Position numbers and translations under genes: made by a program. Source: an uncultured Prevotellaceae bacterium (GTDB taxonomy: Bacteria > Bacteroidota > Bacteroidia > Bacteroidales > Bacteroidaceae). Taken from it: a stretch of 12,058 nt of DNA. Of this stretch, positions 1-5,716 are shown piece by piece. The stretch is taken from assembly GCA_902477365.1 (NCBI GenBank), contig CABSGW010000061.1, positions 1 to 12,058 of the forward strand. Direction: 5' to 3'. The first letter of the stretch is position 1; every line of letters begins with the position of its first letter. The notes below the pieces were generated by a model that worked only from the letters and a program-made list of their open reading frames with translations, was not told the origin of the DNA and ran no database searches.

Positions 1-822
1 GTTCAAGCGGTTAAACTCATACTGACGCGGACGATTGTCCGATAAATCTTTTCCTTCCTTCAGTTCGTCTATAAAATAATCATACAAAGGACGATGAGGT
101 ACAAACTCCAACGTACAAATGGAATGCGTAACCCCCTCGAAATAATCGCTTTGTCCATGGGCAAAATCGTACATGGGATAAGCTTTCCATTTGCTTCCCG
201 TACGATGATGTTCTTTATTAATAACTCTGTAAATAATAGGATCACGAAAGTGCATGTTGGAATGTGCCATATCTATTTTGGCCCGTAATACCATTGCACC
301 TTCTTCAATCTCCCCACTGTTCATCTTTTCGAAAAGAGCCAAGCTCTCTTCTATCGGACGGTTCCGATAAGGACTTTCTACACCAGCCTGTGTGGGAGTA
401 CCCTTCTGAATAGCAATCAATTCGCTATTTTGCTCGTCAATATACGCTTTTCCTTCTTTTATCAAACGCACGGCAAAATCCCATAACTGCTGAAAATAGT
501 CAGAAGCATGGTAAATATTTCCCCACTTGAAACCAAGCCATGTAATATCGTCTTTTATAGCTTCAACATATTCGGTATCTTCCTTCTGTGGATTAGTATC
601 GTCAAATCTCAAATTACAAACACCACCAAACTTTTCTGCAATACCGAAGTCTTCACAGATAGCTTTTGCGTGACCTATATGTAAATAGCCATTAGGTTCA
701 GGCGGGAAGCGTGTTTGCAGTCGACCTCCATTTTTACCTTCCTTCAAATCATTCTCAACGATTTGTTCAATAAAATCCAGGTTTCTCTTCTCTGAAACTT
801 CTATATTTCCTAAATCCTCCAT
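1..822 (-). CDS. glnS: Glutaminyl-tRNA synthetase, N-terminal part (gene runs off the left edge)
   Basis: This enzyme charges tRNA-Gln with glutamine using ATP; it is a cytosolic class I aminoacyl-tRNA synthetase. Reading leftwards from the ATG at 820-822, the frame stays open for 274 codons to the window edge. Residues 40-51 carry the class I nucleotide-binding signature PPEPNGYLHIGH, and RFDDTNP follows at 72-78. YDFAHGQSDYFEGVTHS at about 218-234 and the CTLEF block just after it are typical of GlnRS rather than GluRS. Complete bacterial GlnRS proteins are about 550-580 residues, so roughly half is missing, including the KMSKS-like loop and the C-terminal anticodon-binding beta-barrels. 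No good promoter was found immediately upstream; the best -7-like match lacks the final G. The family call is firm. GluRS was considered and rejected because of the GlnRS-specific blocks. Confidence 0.96.
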   Translation of the reverse strand, partial: MEDLGNIEVSEKRNLDFIEQIVENDLKEGKNGGRLQTRFPPEPNGYLHIGHAKAICEDFGIAEKFGGVCNLRFDDTNPQKEDTEYVEAIKDDITWLGFKWGNIYHASDYFQQLWDFAVRLIKEGKAYIDEQNSELIAIQKGTPTQAGVESPYRNRPIEESLALFEKMNSGEIEEGAMVLRAKIDMAHSNMHFRDPIIYRVINKEHHRTGSKWKAYPMYDFAHGQSDYFEGVTHSICTLEFVPHRPLYDYFIDELKEGKDLSDNRPRQYEFNRLN

Positions 823-1023
823 TCGTATTTCTTTTTATTTTTCGAGGTGTAAAAATACTTATTCTTTTTGTGATAAGCCCTATTCTAACCAATTATATTA
901 TAGTAGCCATTGAAAATACACCTGAAAAACAAGAACCACTCCCCCTTCATTCTATTAAAACTCCATTCTATTTAATAAAATTGAGGATAAAAGCCAAAAC
1001 ATGTTATCTGACATATTTTTTTA

Positions 1024-1055
1024 TTTGGCTGCTTGGAAAAAAGGTGGGATATTTG
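1024..1055 (+). promoter_or_regulatory. Putative Bacteroidota-type promoter
   Basis: TTTG at 1024-1027 is separated by exactly 20 nt from GATATTTG at 1048-1055. The Bacteroides sigma-ABfr consensus is TTTG, 19-21 nt, TANNTTTG, so only the first T of the -7 box differs. Transcription would start near 1060. No protein gene on the plus strand lies between here and the terminator at 1119-1157, so the promoter would drive a short RNA. A match this simple can occur by chance in AT-rich DNA. Confidence 0.45.
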
Positions 1056-1059
1056 CATT

Positions 1060-1157
1060 GTTATCCTGAAAACAATCTTTTTACCTTAACAACGGAACTA
1101 ATACCTATTGAAAATTAAAAGAGAGCTTTTGTTGAAAGACAAGGCTCTCTTCTTTTT
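1060..1157 (+). ncRNA. Putative small RNA of about 100 nt
   Basis: The call rests on a promoter-like element at 1024-1055 followed about 60 nt later by a clear intrinsic terminator, with no credible reading frame between them. A possible 5' hairpin pairs ATTGTT (1057-1062) with AACAAT (1071-1076). Part of its left arm may fall before the start point, so it may not form in the RNA. The middle, about 1077-1118, looks unpaired and A/U-rich, which suits a trans-acting antisense RNA or a short leader. I do not recognise it as a named family. The 82-codon frame at 870-1118 that ends just before the terminator has atypical composition and contains the promoter, so I do not call it coding. Confidence 0.35.
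1119..1157 (+). terminator. Rho-independent terminator, possibly bidirectional
   Basis: AAGAGAGC at 1119-1126 pairs perfectly with GCTCTCTT at 1144-1151. The apical part can extend further through TTGT/ACAA, and the stem is followed by CTTTTT at 1152-1157. Read on the minus strand the same stem is followed by TTTTAATTTT, so it could also stop leftward transcripts before glnS. On the plus strand the only transcript it can end is one that starts between glnS and here. Confidence 0.75.
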
Positions 1158-1177
1158 AGGATTATTCATCTCTGCAT

Positions 1178-1213
1178 AAAAAAGAGAATTACAACTATCA
1201 TGCAATTCTCTTT
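1178..1213 (-). terminator. Rho-independent terminator, minus strand
   Basis: A perfect 10-bp stem pairs AAAGAGAATT (1181-1190) with AATTCTCTTT (1204-1213) around a 13-nt loop. On the minus strand it is followed by an uninterrupted run of six U (A residues at 1178-1183). It would end leftward transcription, either of the DUF1573-manC unit at 1515-2961 or of a separate RNA from 1214-1514. It faces the plus-strand terminator at 1119-1157, so the two transcripts converge here. Confidence 0.75.
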
Positions 1214-1514
1214 ACAGAACAAATCAAACATCCCCGTTGATTCCTCTTCAAACACAATAGACCGATTGAAAATACATTCCGATATTGTTGATCAATCTAG
1301 CATTCCTTAATAAATATCGTCCATCACCAACTTCCAGTAACCTAACAGGCTGATTGCATCCGCACAATTAACAAACCGACTGGGCATCTCGTCACAACGA
1401 ACTGCCCAGTTCGTTCCCCGCACATGGTATGTTCATCAAAAGCGAACGACTGTCCTACAAATCGCACACAATCATTACCGACCACCTATGTAGCTGTCAC
1501 TAAACGTGATGCGC
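1214..1514 (-). other. Gene-free, structured region downstream of manC (possible ncRNA or 3' regulatory element)
   Basis: About 300 nt lie between the manC stop and the minus-strand terminator with no credible protein gene. Minus-strand reading gives only broken frames; the longest, about 47 codons at roughly 1328-1471, has no normal start and its composition is unremarkable. The stretch is rich in inverted repeats. ACTGGGCA (1379-1386) pairs with TGCCCAGT (1403-1410). AACGAACTG (1396-1404) pairs with CAGTTCGTT (1407-1415). CGATATT (1280-1286) pairs with AATATCG (1313-1319). TCAC/GTGA lies near 1498-1510. With the terminator that follows, this fits a structured RNA on the minus strand, either the long 3' untranslated region of manC or a separate ncRNA. 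A dispersed non-coding repeat is another option. I recognise no named RNA family and found no good minus-strand promoter. Confidence 0.4.
1379..1415. repeat. Two overlapping, mutually exclusive inverted repeats
   Basis: The block 1403-1410 (TGCCCAGT) can close an 8-bp stem with 1379-1386 across a 16-nt loop. The overlapping palindrome AACGAACTGCCCAGTTCGTT at 1396-1415 can instead form a 7-9-bp hairpin. The two pairings share bases, so they cannot form together. Such geometry is seen in switching RNAs. The near-perfect palindrome could equally be a dimeric protein-binding site. Confidence 0.6.
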
Positions 1515-2567
1515 TTAATGGAATAGTTTTATTCTCTGCTCCTCAGAGAGTTTACAAATCATCAATACACCGTCTTTTTCCACAACGATATATCCGTCCA
1601 ACCCCTGTACCACTACTTTTTTAGCTTGTGTTGTATGGATAATACAGTTGTTCGTTTCATACAGATCAATATCCGGGCCAAAACAAGCGTTTCCATACGG
1701 ATCTTTATCTACCTGGTTCCGCAAAGAACCCCACGACCCTAAATCGCTCCATCCAAAGTTTGTAGGATGAACAAATATTTCTTCTGCTTTCTCCATGATT
1801 GCATAATCCACTGAAATATTTTCACACTCCGCAAACTTCTTATTAATAACTTCCTGTTCCTTATCCGTACCAAGATAGGGCAACATGTCTTCAAAGATTT
1901 TCGCCATTTCCGGTTGATACACACGATAAGCGTTCACAATGGTCATGGCACTCCAAACAAAGATACCCGAATTCCAGAAGTAGTTGTTCGCTTTCAAATA
2001 TTCCTTAGCCAACGCCAATGCCGGTTTTTCTTTAAAAGAGTCAACCCGATAAATATTTTTGCTACGAGACGAAGAAAAACTCAGGTCGGTCTCAATGTAT
2101 CCATAGCCTGTTTCCGGCCGGTCGGGCTTAATGCCCAATGTCACGATAGAATCGGTTTCAGCCGTAAACTCCATCGAATCCTTAATGGCAGCCTGAAACC
2201 CCTTAATATCTCTCACAATATGATCGCTCGGCGTAACAACAATGTTTGCTTTCATATTGATCTTCTTGATCTTCCAACTCACATACGCGATACACGGAGC
2301 TGTATTTCTTCTGCAAGGCTCTTTCAGAATATTTGATTTCGGAATTTCGGGCAATTGCTCCTCTACGATTGAAGCATACTGCTCAGCCGTAACCACCCAT
2401 GTATTTTCTGGCTCACACACACCTTTAAACCGATCCAATGTCAACTGGATCAACGTGCGACCACAATTCAATACATCAAGGAATTGTTTAGGACACTCCT
2501 CACTACTCATTGGCCAGAATCTGCTACCAACACCTCCGGCCATAATAACCAAGTGATTATTCTTCAT
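1515..2567 (-). CDS. manC: Mannose-1-phosphate guanylyltransferase (GDP-mannose pyrophosphorylase)
   Basis: The enzyme makes GDP-mannose and pyrophosphate from mannose-1-phosphate and GTP, feeding GDP-fucose, capsule and glycan synthesis in the cytosol. The 350-residue protein has the nucleotidyltransferase signature GGVGSRFWPMS at 11-21 followed by PKQF at 26-29. TPSDH at 112-116 supplies the metal-binding aspartate region. GYGYIE lies at 154-159, the sugar-phosphate motif FKEKP at 178-182, NSGIF at 199-203 and GWSDLGSW at 272-279. There is no fused phosphomannose isomerase domain, so this is the short, monofunctional form. It starts 4 nt after the stop of the DUF1573 gene, so the two are co-transcribed and probably translationally coupled. 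The C-terminus stops abruptly after EEQRIKLFH; relatives as I recall them carry about ten more residues. The gene symbol follows the usual name for the family. Confidence 0.93.
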   Translation of the reverse strand: MKNNHLVIMAGGVGSRFWPMSSEECPKQFLDVLNCGRTLIQLTLDRFKGVCEPENTWVVTAEQYASIVEEQLPEIPKSNILKEPCRRNTAPCIAYVSWKIKKINMKANIVVTPSDHIVRDIKGFQAAIKDSMEFTAETDSIVTLGIKPDRPETGYGYIETDLSFSSSRSKNIYRVDSFKEKPALALAKEYLKANNYFWNSGIFVWSAMTIVNAYRVYQPEMAKIFEDMLPYLGTDKEQEVINKKFAECENISVDYAIMEKAEEIFVHPTNFGWSDLGSWGSLRNQVDKDPYGNACFGPDIDLYETNNCIIHTTQAKKVVVQGLDGYIVVEKDGVLMICKLSEEQRIKLFH

Positions 2568-2571
2568 AACC

Positions 2572-2961
2572 TTATTCTTTCTTCTTTTTTACCACATCAC
2601 CTTCTACAATCAGACGAACCATCGAAGTTTTCGCATCCGATCGTATAGTTATCACTTTTTTAAAATGCCCCTGCATACCCCGTGAGTTATAGGTGATTTT
2701 TATCGTCCCCTTTTTTCCTGGTTCAATCGGGTCGCGTGTAAATTCAGGCACGGTACATCCACACGAAGCAAATGCTTGATGTATGGTTAAAGGTGCATCT
2801 CCTACGTTTGTAAAGGTAAAAGTACAAGTGGCTAATGGTTTCTCTTCCGTCAAGGTTCCGAAATGATGCGTGGTCTTTTCAAACTTAATTTCAGCCTTGT
2901 TTTGCGCATTCACAACGCCTACACAAAGCAGCATCAATAAAGAAAAAAATATTCTTTTCAT
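2572..2961 (-). CDS. Exported DUF1573 protein
   Basis: A 129-residue protein with a signal peptide (positively charged start, hydrophobic core 4-17, likely cleavage after VNA at 17-19), so the mature protein should be periplasmic. No lipobox is seen. The rest is one immunoglobulin-like DUF1573 domain: HHFGT at 32-36, a CTFTFTN strand near 46-52, the hallmark SCGCT at 66-70, and EPGKKG at about 80-85 before the last strands. The C-terminus is a short lysine tail. DUF1573 proteins are common in Bacteroidota and their biochemical role is not established; the paired cysteines at 67 and 69 are conserved in the family. It is the first gene of a unit with manC, 4 nt downstream. A -7 box lies about 25 nt upstream of the start. 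The family call is firm; the function is unknown. Confidence 0.88.
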   Translation of the reverse strand: MKRIFFSLLMLLCVGVVNAQNKAEIKFEKTTHHFGTLTEEKPLATCTFTFTNVGDAPLTIHQAFASCGCTVPEFTRDPIEPGKKGTIKITYNSRGMQGHFKKVITIRSDAKTSMVRLIVEGDVVKKKKE

Positions 2962-2985
2962 CGTTCAAATCTATTACAATCTCTG

Positions 2986-2993
2986 CAAATGTA
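2986..2993 (-). promoter_or_regulatory. Promoter -7 box for the DUF1573-manC unit
   Basis: On the minus strand 2993-2986 reads TACATTTG, a perfect match to the Bacteroidota -7 consensus TANNTTTG, followed by C. Initiation near 2980 would leave a leader of about 20 nt before the ATG at 2961. The matching -33 position (about 3014-3017) reads ATTC and is weak. Confidence 0.55.
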
Positions 2994-3000
2994 GCAATAT

Positions 3001-3025
3001 AATCTTTAAATAAGAATCTTTAAAT
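3001..3025. repeat. 11-bp direct repeat between divergent promoters
   Basis: AATCTTTAAAT occurs at 3001-3011 and again at 3015-3025, a 14-nt period. The repeat covers the -33 region of the leftward promoter and lies upstream of the rightward -7 box at 3057-3064. It could be a pair of regulator half-sites, or simply AT-rich duplication. Confidence 0.5.
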
Positions 3026-3056
3026 CGAAAAAAACGAAGATATTCTTGAGATTATG

Positions 3057-3064
3057 TACTTTTG
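3057..3064 (+). promoter_or_regulatory. Promoter -7 box for the ruvC unit; decides the ruvC start
   Basis: TACTTTTG at 3057-3064 matches the consensus TANNTTTG perfectly; the -33 region (about 3033-3036) is weak. Transcription would begin near 3070. That places the ATG codons at 3054 and 3066 at or before the transcript start and leaves the ATG at 3096 as the natural ruvC start with a leader of about 25 nt. Confidence 0.5.
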
Positions 3065-3095
3065 TATGCCAATAAAACTTCCACTCAACAATCTC

Positions 3096-3725
3096 ATGAA
3101 GCCCTCTCCCAAAGAACGTATTATATTAGGTATAGACCCAGGTACAAATATATTGGGCTATGGTGTGCTGAAGGTTTGTGGGAACAAAGCTTCCATGGAA
3201 GCTATGGGGGTTATCGACTTGAGAAAATGTACTGACCCCTATTTAAAATTGGGACGAATCTATGAGCGGATTACAGGAATTATCGAATCATTCCTACCTG
3301 ACGAATTAGCCATTGAGGCACCTTTTTTTGGAAAGAATGTCCAGAGTATGTTGAAGTTAGGTAGAGCACAAGGGGTTACTATTGCAGCAGCCATCAGCAA
3401 AGATATCCCTATTACGGAATATGCTCCACTAAAAATAAAAATGGCCATTACTGGAAACGGACAAGCCAGTAAAGAACAAGTAGCCGACATCTTACGGCGG
3501 GTTTTGAAAATAGAAAAAGAAAGCCTGTTGCCCCACCTGGATGCCACAGACGGGCTGGCCGCAGCTTATTGCCATTACTTACAAAGCAACATTACAGCTA
3601 CTTCCAGAAACAAGGCTACCAATTGGGGTGATTACATCAAACAGAACAAAGAAAAAATTCATTTACATAAAACAGGAAATCCGACTTTACCTTCAGTATG
3701 TGTGCACAAAAAATTATTGAAATAA
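3096..3725 (+). CDS. ruvC: Crossover junction endodeoxyribonuclease RuvC
   Basis: RuvC is the dimeric, Mg-dependent resolvase that cuts Holliday junctions as part of RuvABC during recombinational repair. From the ATG at 3096 the protein has 209 residues. The four acidic catalytic residues of the RNase H-like fold are visible: D14 in GIDPG, E74 in AIEAPFFG, and D149 and D152 in HLDATDGLAAA. The conserved SMLKLGRAQG block follows the glutamate, and GNGQASKEQV lies between. In-frame ATGs at 3054 and 3066 would add 14 or 10 residues before the usual start of the domain; the promoter at 3057-3064 argues against them. The C-terminus runs about 20 residues past where relatives normally end (after WGDYIKQNKEKI), and this tail overlaps the next gene by 28 nt. 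It is first in a three-gene unit. Confidence 0.95.
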   Translation: MKPSPKERIILGIDPGTNILGYGVLKVCGNKASMEAMGVIDLRKCTDPYLKLGRIYERITGIIESFLPDELAIEAPFFGKNVQSMLKLGRAQGVTIAAAISKDIPITEYAPLKIKMAITGNGQASKEQVADILRRVLKIEKESLLPHLDATDGLAAAYCHYLQSNITATSRNKATNWGDYIKQNKEKIHLHKTGNPTLPSVCVHKKLLK

Positions 3726-5152
3726 CTAACGGCGTCACAAGACAGCCGCTCTTTCGTATGCAAGAGCCTGTCAACCTAACCATTACATCCGATGGTCCTG
3801 TGGCGATTATCGGTCCTAATGGTGGAGGTAAATCGATGCTTGTTGATATACTTACCGGTGCGCATCCGCTTCTGCAGACAGAACCGCAATACGATTTTTC
3901 GCCTTCCTTGTCTAACAAGGTATCTGAAAATCTCAAATACATCACGTTCCATGATACCTATGGCGATGTGTCGGGAGCAGCTTATTATCAACAGCGTTGG
4001 AATCATGGAGACACTAGCGATTCCCCGACAATAAGAGAGTTACTCTCATACCGCCAAGACACAACTATAGCTACCCAACAACGGTTGATGGAGATATTAC
4101 AGATTGACGCCTTGTTGGACAAACAACTCATTATGTTATCCAGCGGAGAACTTCGCCGTTATCAACTGGCCAAAGCATTGCAAACAACCCCTCGGGTACT
4201 CATTATTGATAATCCTTACATTGGCTTAGATAAACAGGCCCGCAATGAAGTAAATGTCCTCTTGCACCATATCACCAGCCAACAACTGTGTATGCTTATA
4301 CTAGTCGTGTCACGTCCGGAAGATATCCCTTCATTTATTACCAAAGTAATTGAAGTGAAGAATAAAAAAGTCTATGAATACGACTCACGTAAACAGAATG
4401 ATGATAATTATTATATAAAACAAGAGCCGGGCGCAATAGAGAGTTTATTACAAGCACACAGTTTACATACAGCTAACAACAATACTAGTGCGGAAGTCAT
4501 TCATTGTAACCACATCAACATCAGTTATGGAAACCGTACCATCCTAAAAGACTTTTGCTGGACAGTAAATGCCGGAGAGAAGTGGGCTCTTAGCGGTGAG
4601 AATGGGGCTGGCAAGTCCACATTACTTAGCCTTGTCTATGCAGATAACCCACAAGGATATGCCTGTGACATTGCCTTGTTTGGGAAAAAAAGGGGTTCTG
4701 GTGAGAGTATTTGGGATATTAAAAAGCGGATAGGTTATGTCAGCCCTGAAATGTATCGGGCTTATAAAAAGAATCTACCGACCATACACATTGTGGCTAG
4801 CGGTCTGCACGATTCGGTCGGTCTTTATAAACAACCCACGCAAAGGGAACTGGCCCAATGCGAGTGGTGGATGGATCTCTTTGGAATATCAGCATTAAAA
4901 GATCGCCCTTATCTTACCTTATCAAACGGCGAACAACGTCTGGCATTACTCGTCAGGGCTTTTGTAAAAGATCCCGAACTACTTATTTTAGACGAACCAC
5001 TTCACGGACTTGATAATCAAAACCGGACAATGGCTCGGAATATTATTCAAACTTTCAGTACACAAGTCGGCAAAACACTTATCATGGTATCACACTATGA
5101 AGATGAATACCCGGAATGTATTACACATAAACTTTATCTCAAACGTAATTAA
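3698..5152 (+). CDS. Tandem ABC ATPase, ModF/PhrA-like
   Basis: A 484-residue soluble protein made of two ABC nucleotide-binding domains with no membrane segment. Domain 1 has Walker A GPNGGGKS at 39-46, signature LSSGE at 147-151 and Walker B LIIDNP at 168-173. Domain 2 has Walker A GENGAGKS at 300-307, signature LSNGEQ at 408-413, Walker B LILDEP at 429-434 and the switch histidine at 466 in VSHYEDE. In domain 1 the catalytic glutamate is replaced by N172 and the switch histidine by R206 (VSRPED), so only the domain-2 residues look fully competent. This arrangement resembles the ModF/PhrA group, once linked to molybdate transport or photorepair; the true role is not settled. No transporter permease is nearby, and the ABC-F linker pattern is not seen. 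It overlaps ruvC by 28 nt and precedes an exported protein by 8 nt, which shows co-transcription. Confidence 0.82.
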   Translation: MCAQKIIEITNGVTRQPLFRMQEPVNLTITSDGPVAIIGPNGGGKSMLVDILTGAHPLLQTEPQYDFSPSLSNKVSENLKYITFHDTYGDVSGAAYYQQRWNHGDTSDSPTIRELLSYRQDTTIATQQRLMEILQIDALLDKQLIMLSSGELRRYQLAKALQTTPRVLIIDNPYIGLDKQARNEVNVLLHHITSQQLCMLILVVSRPEDIPSFITKVIEVKNKKVYEYDSRKQNDDNYYIKQEPGAIESLLQAHSLHTANNNTSAEVIHCNHINISYGNRTILKDFCWTVNAGEKWALSGENGAGKSTLLSLVYADNPQGYACDIALFGKKRGSGESIWDIKKRIGYVSPEMYRAYKKNLPTIHIVASGLHDSVGLYKQPTQRELAQCEWWMDLFGISALKDRPYLTLSNGEQRLALLVRAFVKDPELLILDEPLHGLDNQNRTMARNIIQTFSTQVGKTLIMVSHYEDEYPECITHKLYLKRN

Positions 5153-5160
5153 ATGAGTCT

Positions 5161-5646
5161 ATGAAACAAATATTACTTATTATCCTCCTATCCGTATCCG
5201 CAACATCTCCCACTTGGGCACAAGAGGTGTTCAACAGCGTTTTGGAACGTGCTGATAAAATAGTAAATTCGCCTACCAGTAACTTTACCAATACACGCAT
5301 CAATCAGTTCAAAAGTACCGGATTACGTTACATCAGGAAAAAAGCGTTCGAAACGATGAATCCTGTTACAGACCGCTTCTTAGATGTCCAAGCTTATTAC
5401 ATGTCAGAATTTCTGACTTTATTCTTCAAAGAAATTCTTTCTGATAAAAAGCTTTCTGACGAAAAAAAGAAAAATAAAATTTTGATGTTCATGGATGCAT
5501 CATGTTCCAACCCTCTATTTAATGATAGCGACAAGGAAACTATCAATGCATACATTAACGAAGGAAACGAATTGACACCTTTTTGTTTGGACACAGACTG
5601 GGAAAAAGCCTATGCAGCAGCACAAGCACAATTAAAAAACAAGTAA
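5161..5646 (+). CDS. Small exported protein of unknown function
   Basis: I do not recognise this 161-residue protein. It begins with a clear signal peptide (K2, hydrophobic 4-14, likely cleavage after TWA at 18-20), so the mature protein should be periplasmic or exported. The body looks mostly helical and charged, with a lysine-rich stretch at about 96-107 (KLSDEKKKNK). The mature protein has two cysteines, C115 and C142, that could form a disulfide. An aromatic stretch, AYYMSEFLTLFF, lies at 78-89. No catalytic motif or lipobox is seen. It lies 8 nt after the ABC ATPase and is followed 16 nt later by a strong terminator, so it is the last gene of the ruvC unit. Signal peptide, length and context support a real gene; no function can be inferred. 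Confidence 0.8.
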   Translation: MKQILLIILLSVSATSPTWAQEVFNSVLERADKIVNSPTSNFTNTRINQFKSTGLRYIRKKAFETMNPVTDRFLDVQAYYMSEFLTLFFKEILSDKKLSDEKKKNKILMFMDASCSNPLFNDSDKETINAYINEGNELTPFCLDTDWEKAYAAAQAQLKNK

Positions 5647-5662
5647 CAACACTCTTTCTTAC

Positions 5663-5716
5663 AAACAAAGCCGCACAGATACTTAATAGTCTTGTGTGGC
5701 TTTGTTTATGTTTTTT
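5663..5716 (+). terminator. Strong intrinsic terminator of the ruvC unit
   Basis: A 15-bp stem pairs AAACAAAGCCGCACA (5663-5677) with TGTGTGGCTTTGTTT (5693-5707), with a single G-U pair and a 15-nt loop. ATG and then six T (5711-5716) follow. The T run overlaps the stop codon of the convergent gene at 5715. On the minus strand the stem is not followed by a good U run, so it mainly acts rightward. Confidence 0.88.

Noticed and set aside
870..1118. 82-codon plus-strand frame ending next to a terminator
   Set aside because: Composition is unlike a protein, there is no signal or domain, and a likely promoter lies inside it. The terminator is better explained by a short RNA.
1424..1624. 66-codon plus-strand frame
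   Set aside because: It overlaps the 3' end of manC in antisense and continues into a structured non-coding stretch; no recognisable protein features.
3054..3095. Longer RuvC start at 3054 or 3066
   Set aside because: Both ATGs overlap or precede the inferred transcription start, and the extra residues are not part of the RuvC domain.
3698..5152. ABC-F ribosome-protection or transporter ATPase
   Set aside because: The two domains lack the long charged linker typical of ABC-F proteins, and no permease or binding-protein gene is adjacent; a ModF/PhrA-like assignment fits better.
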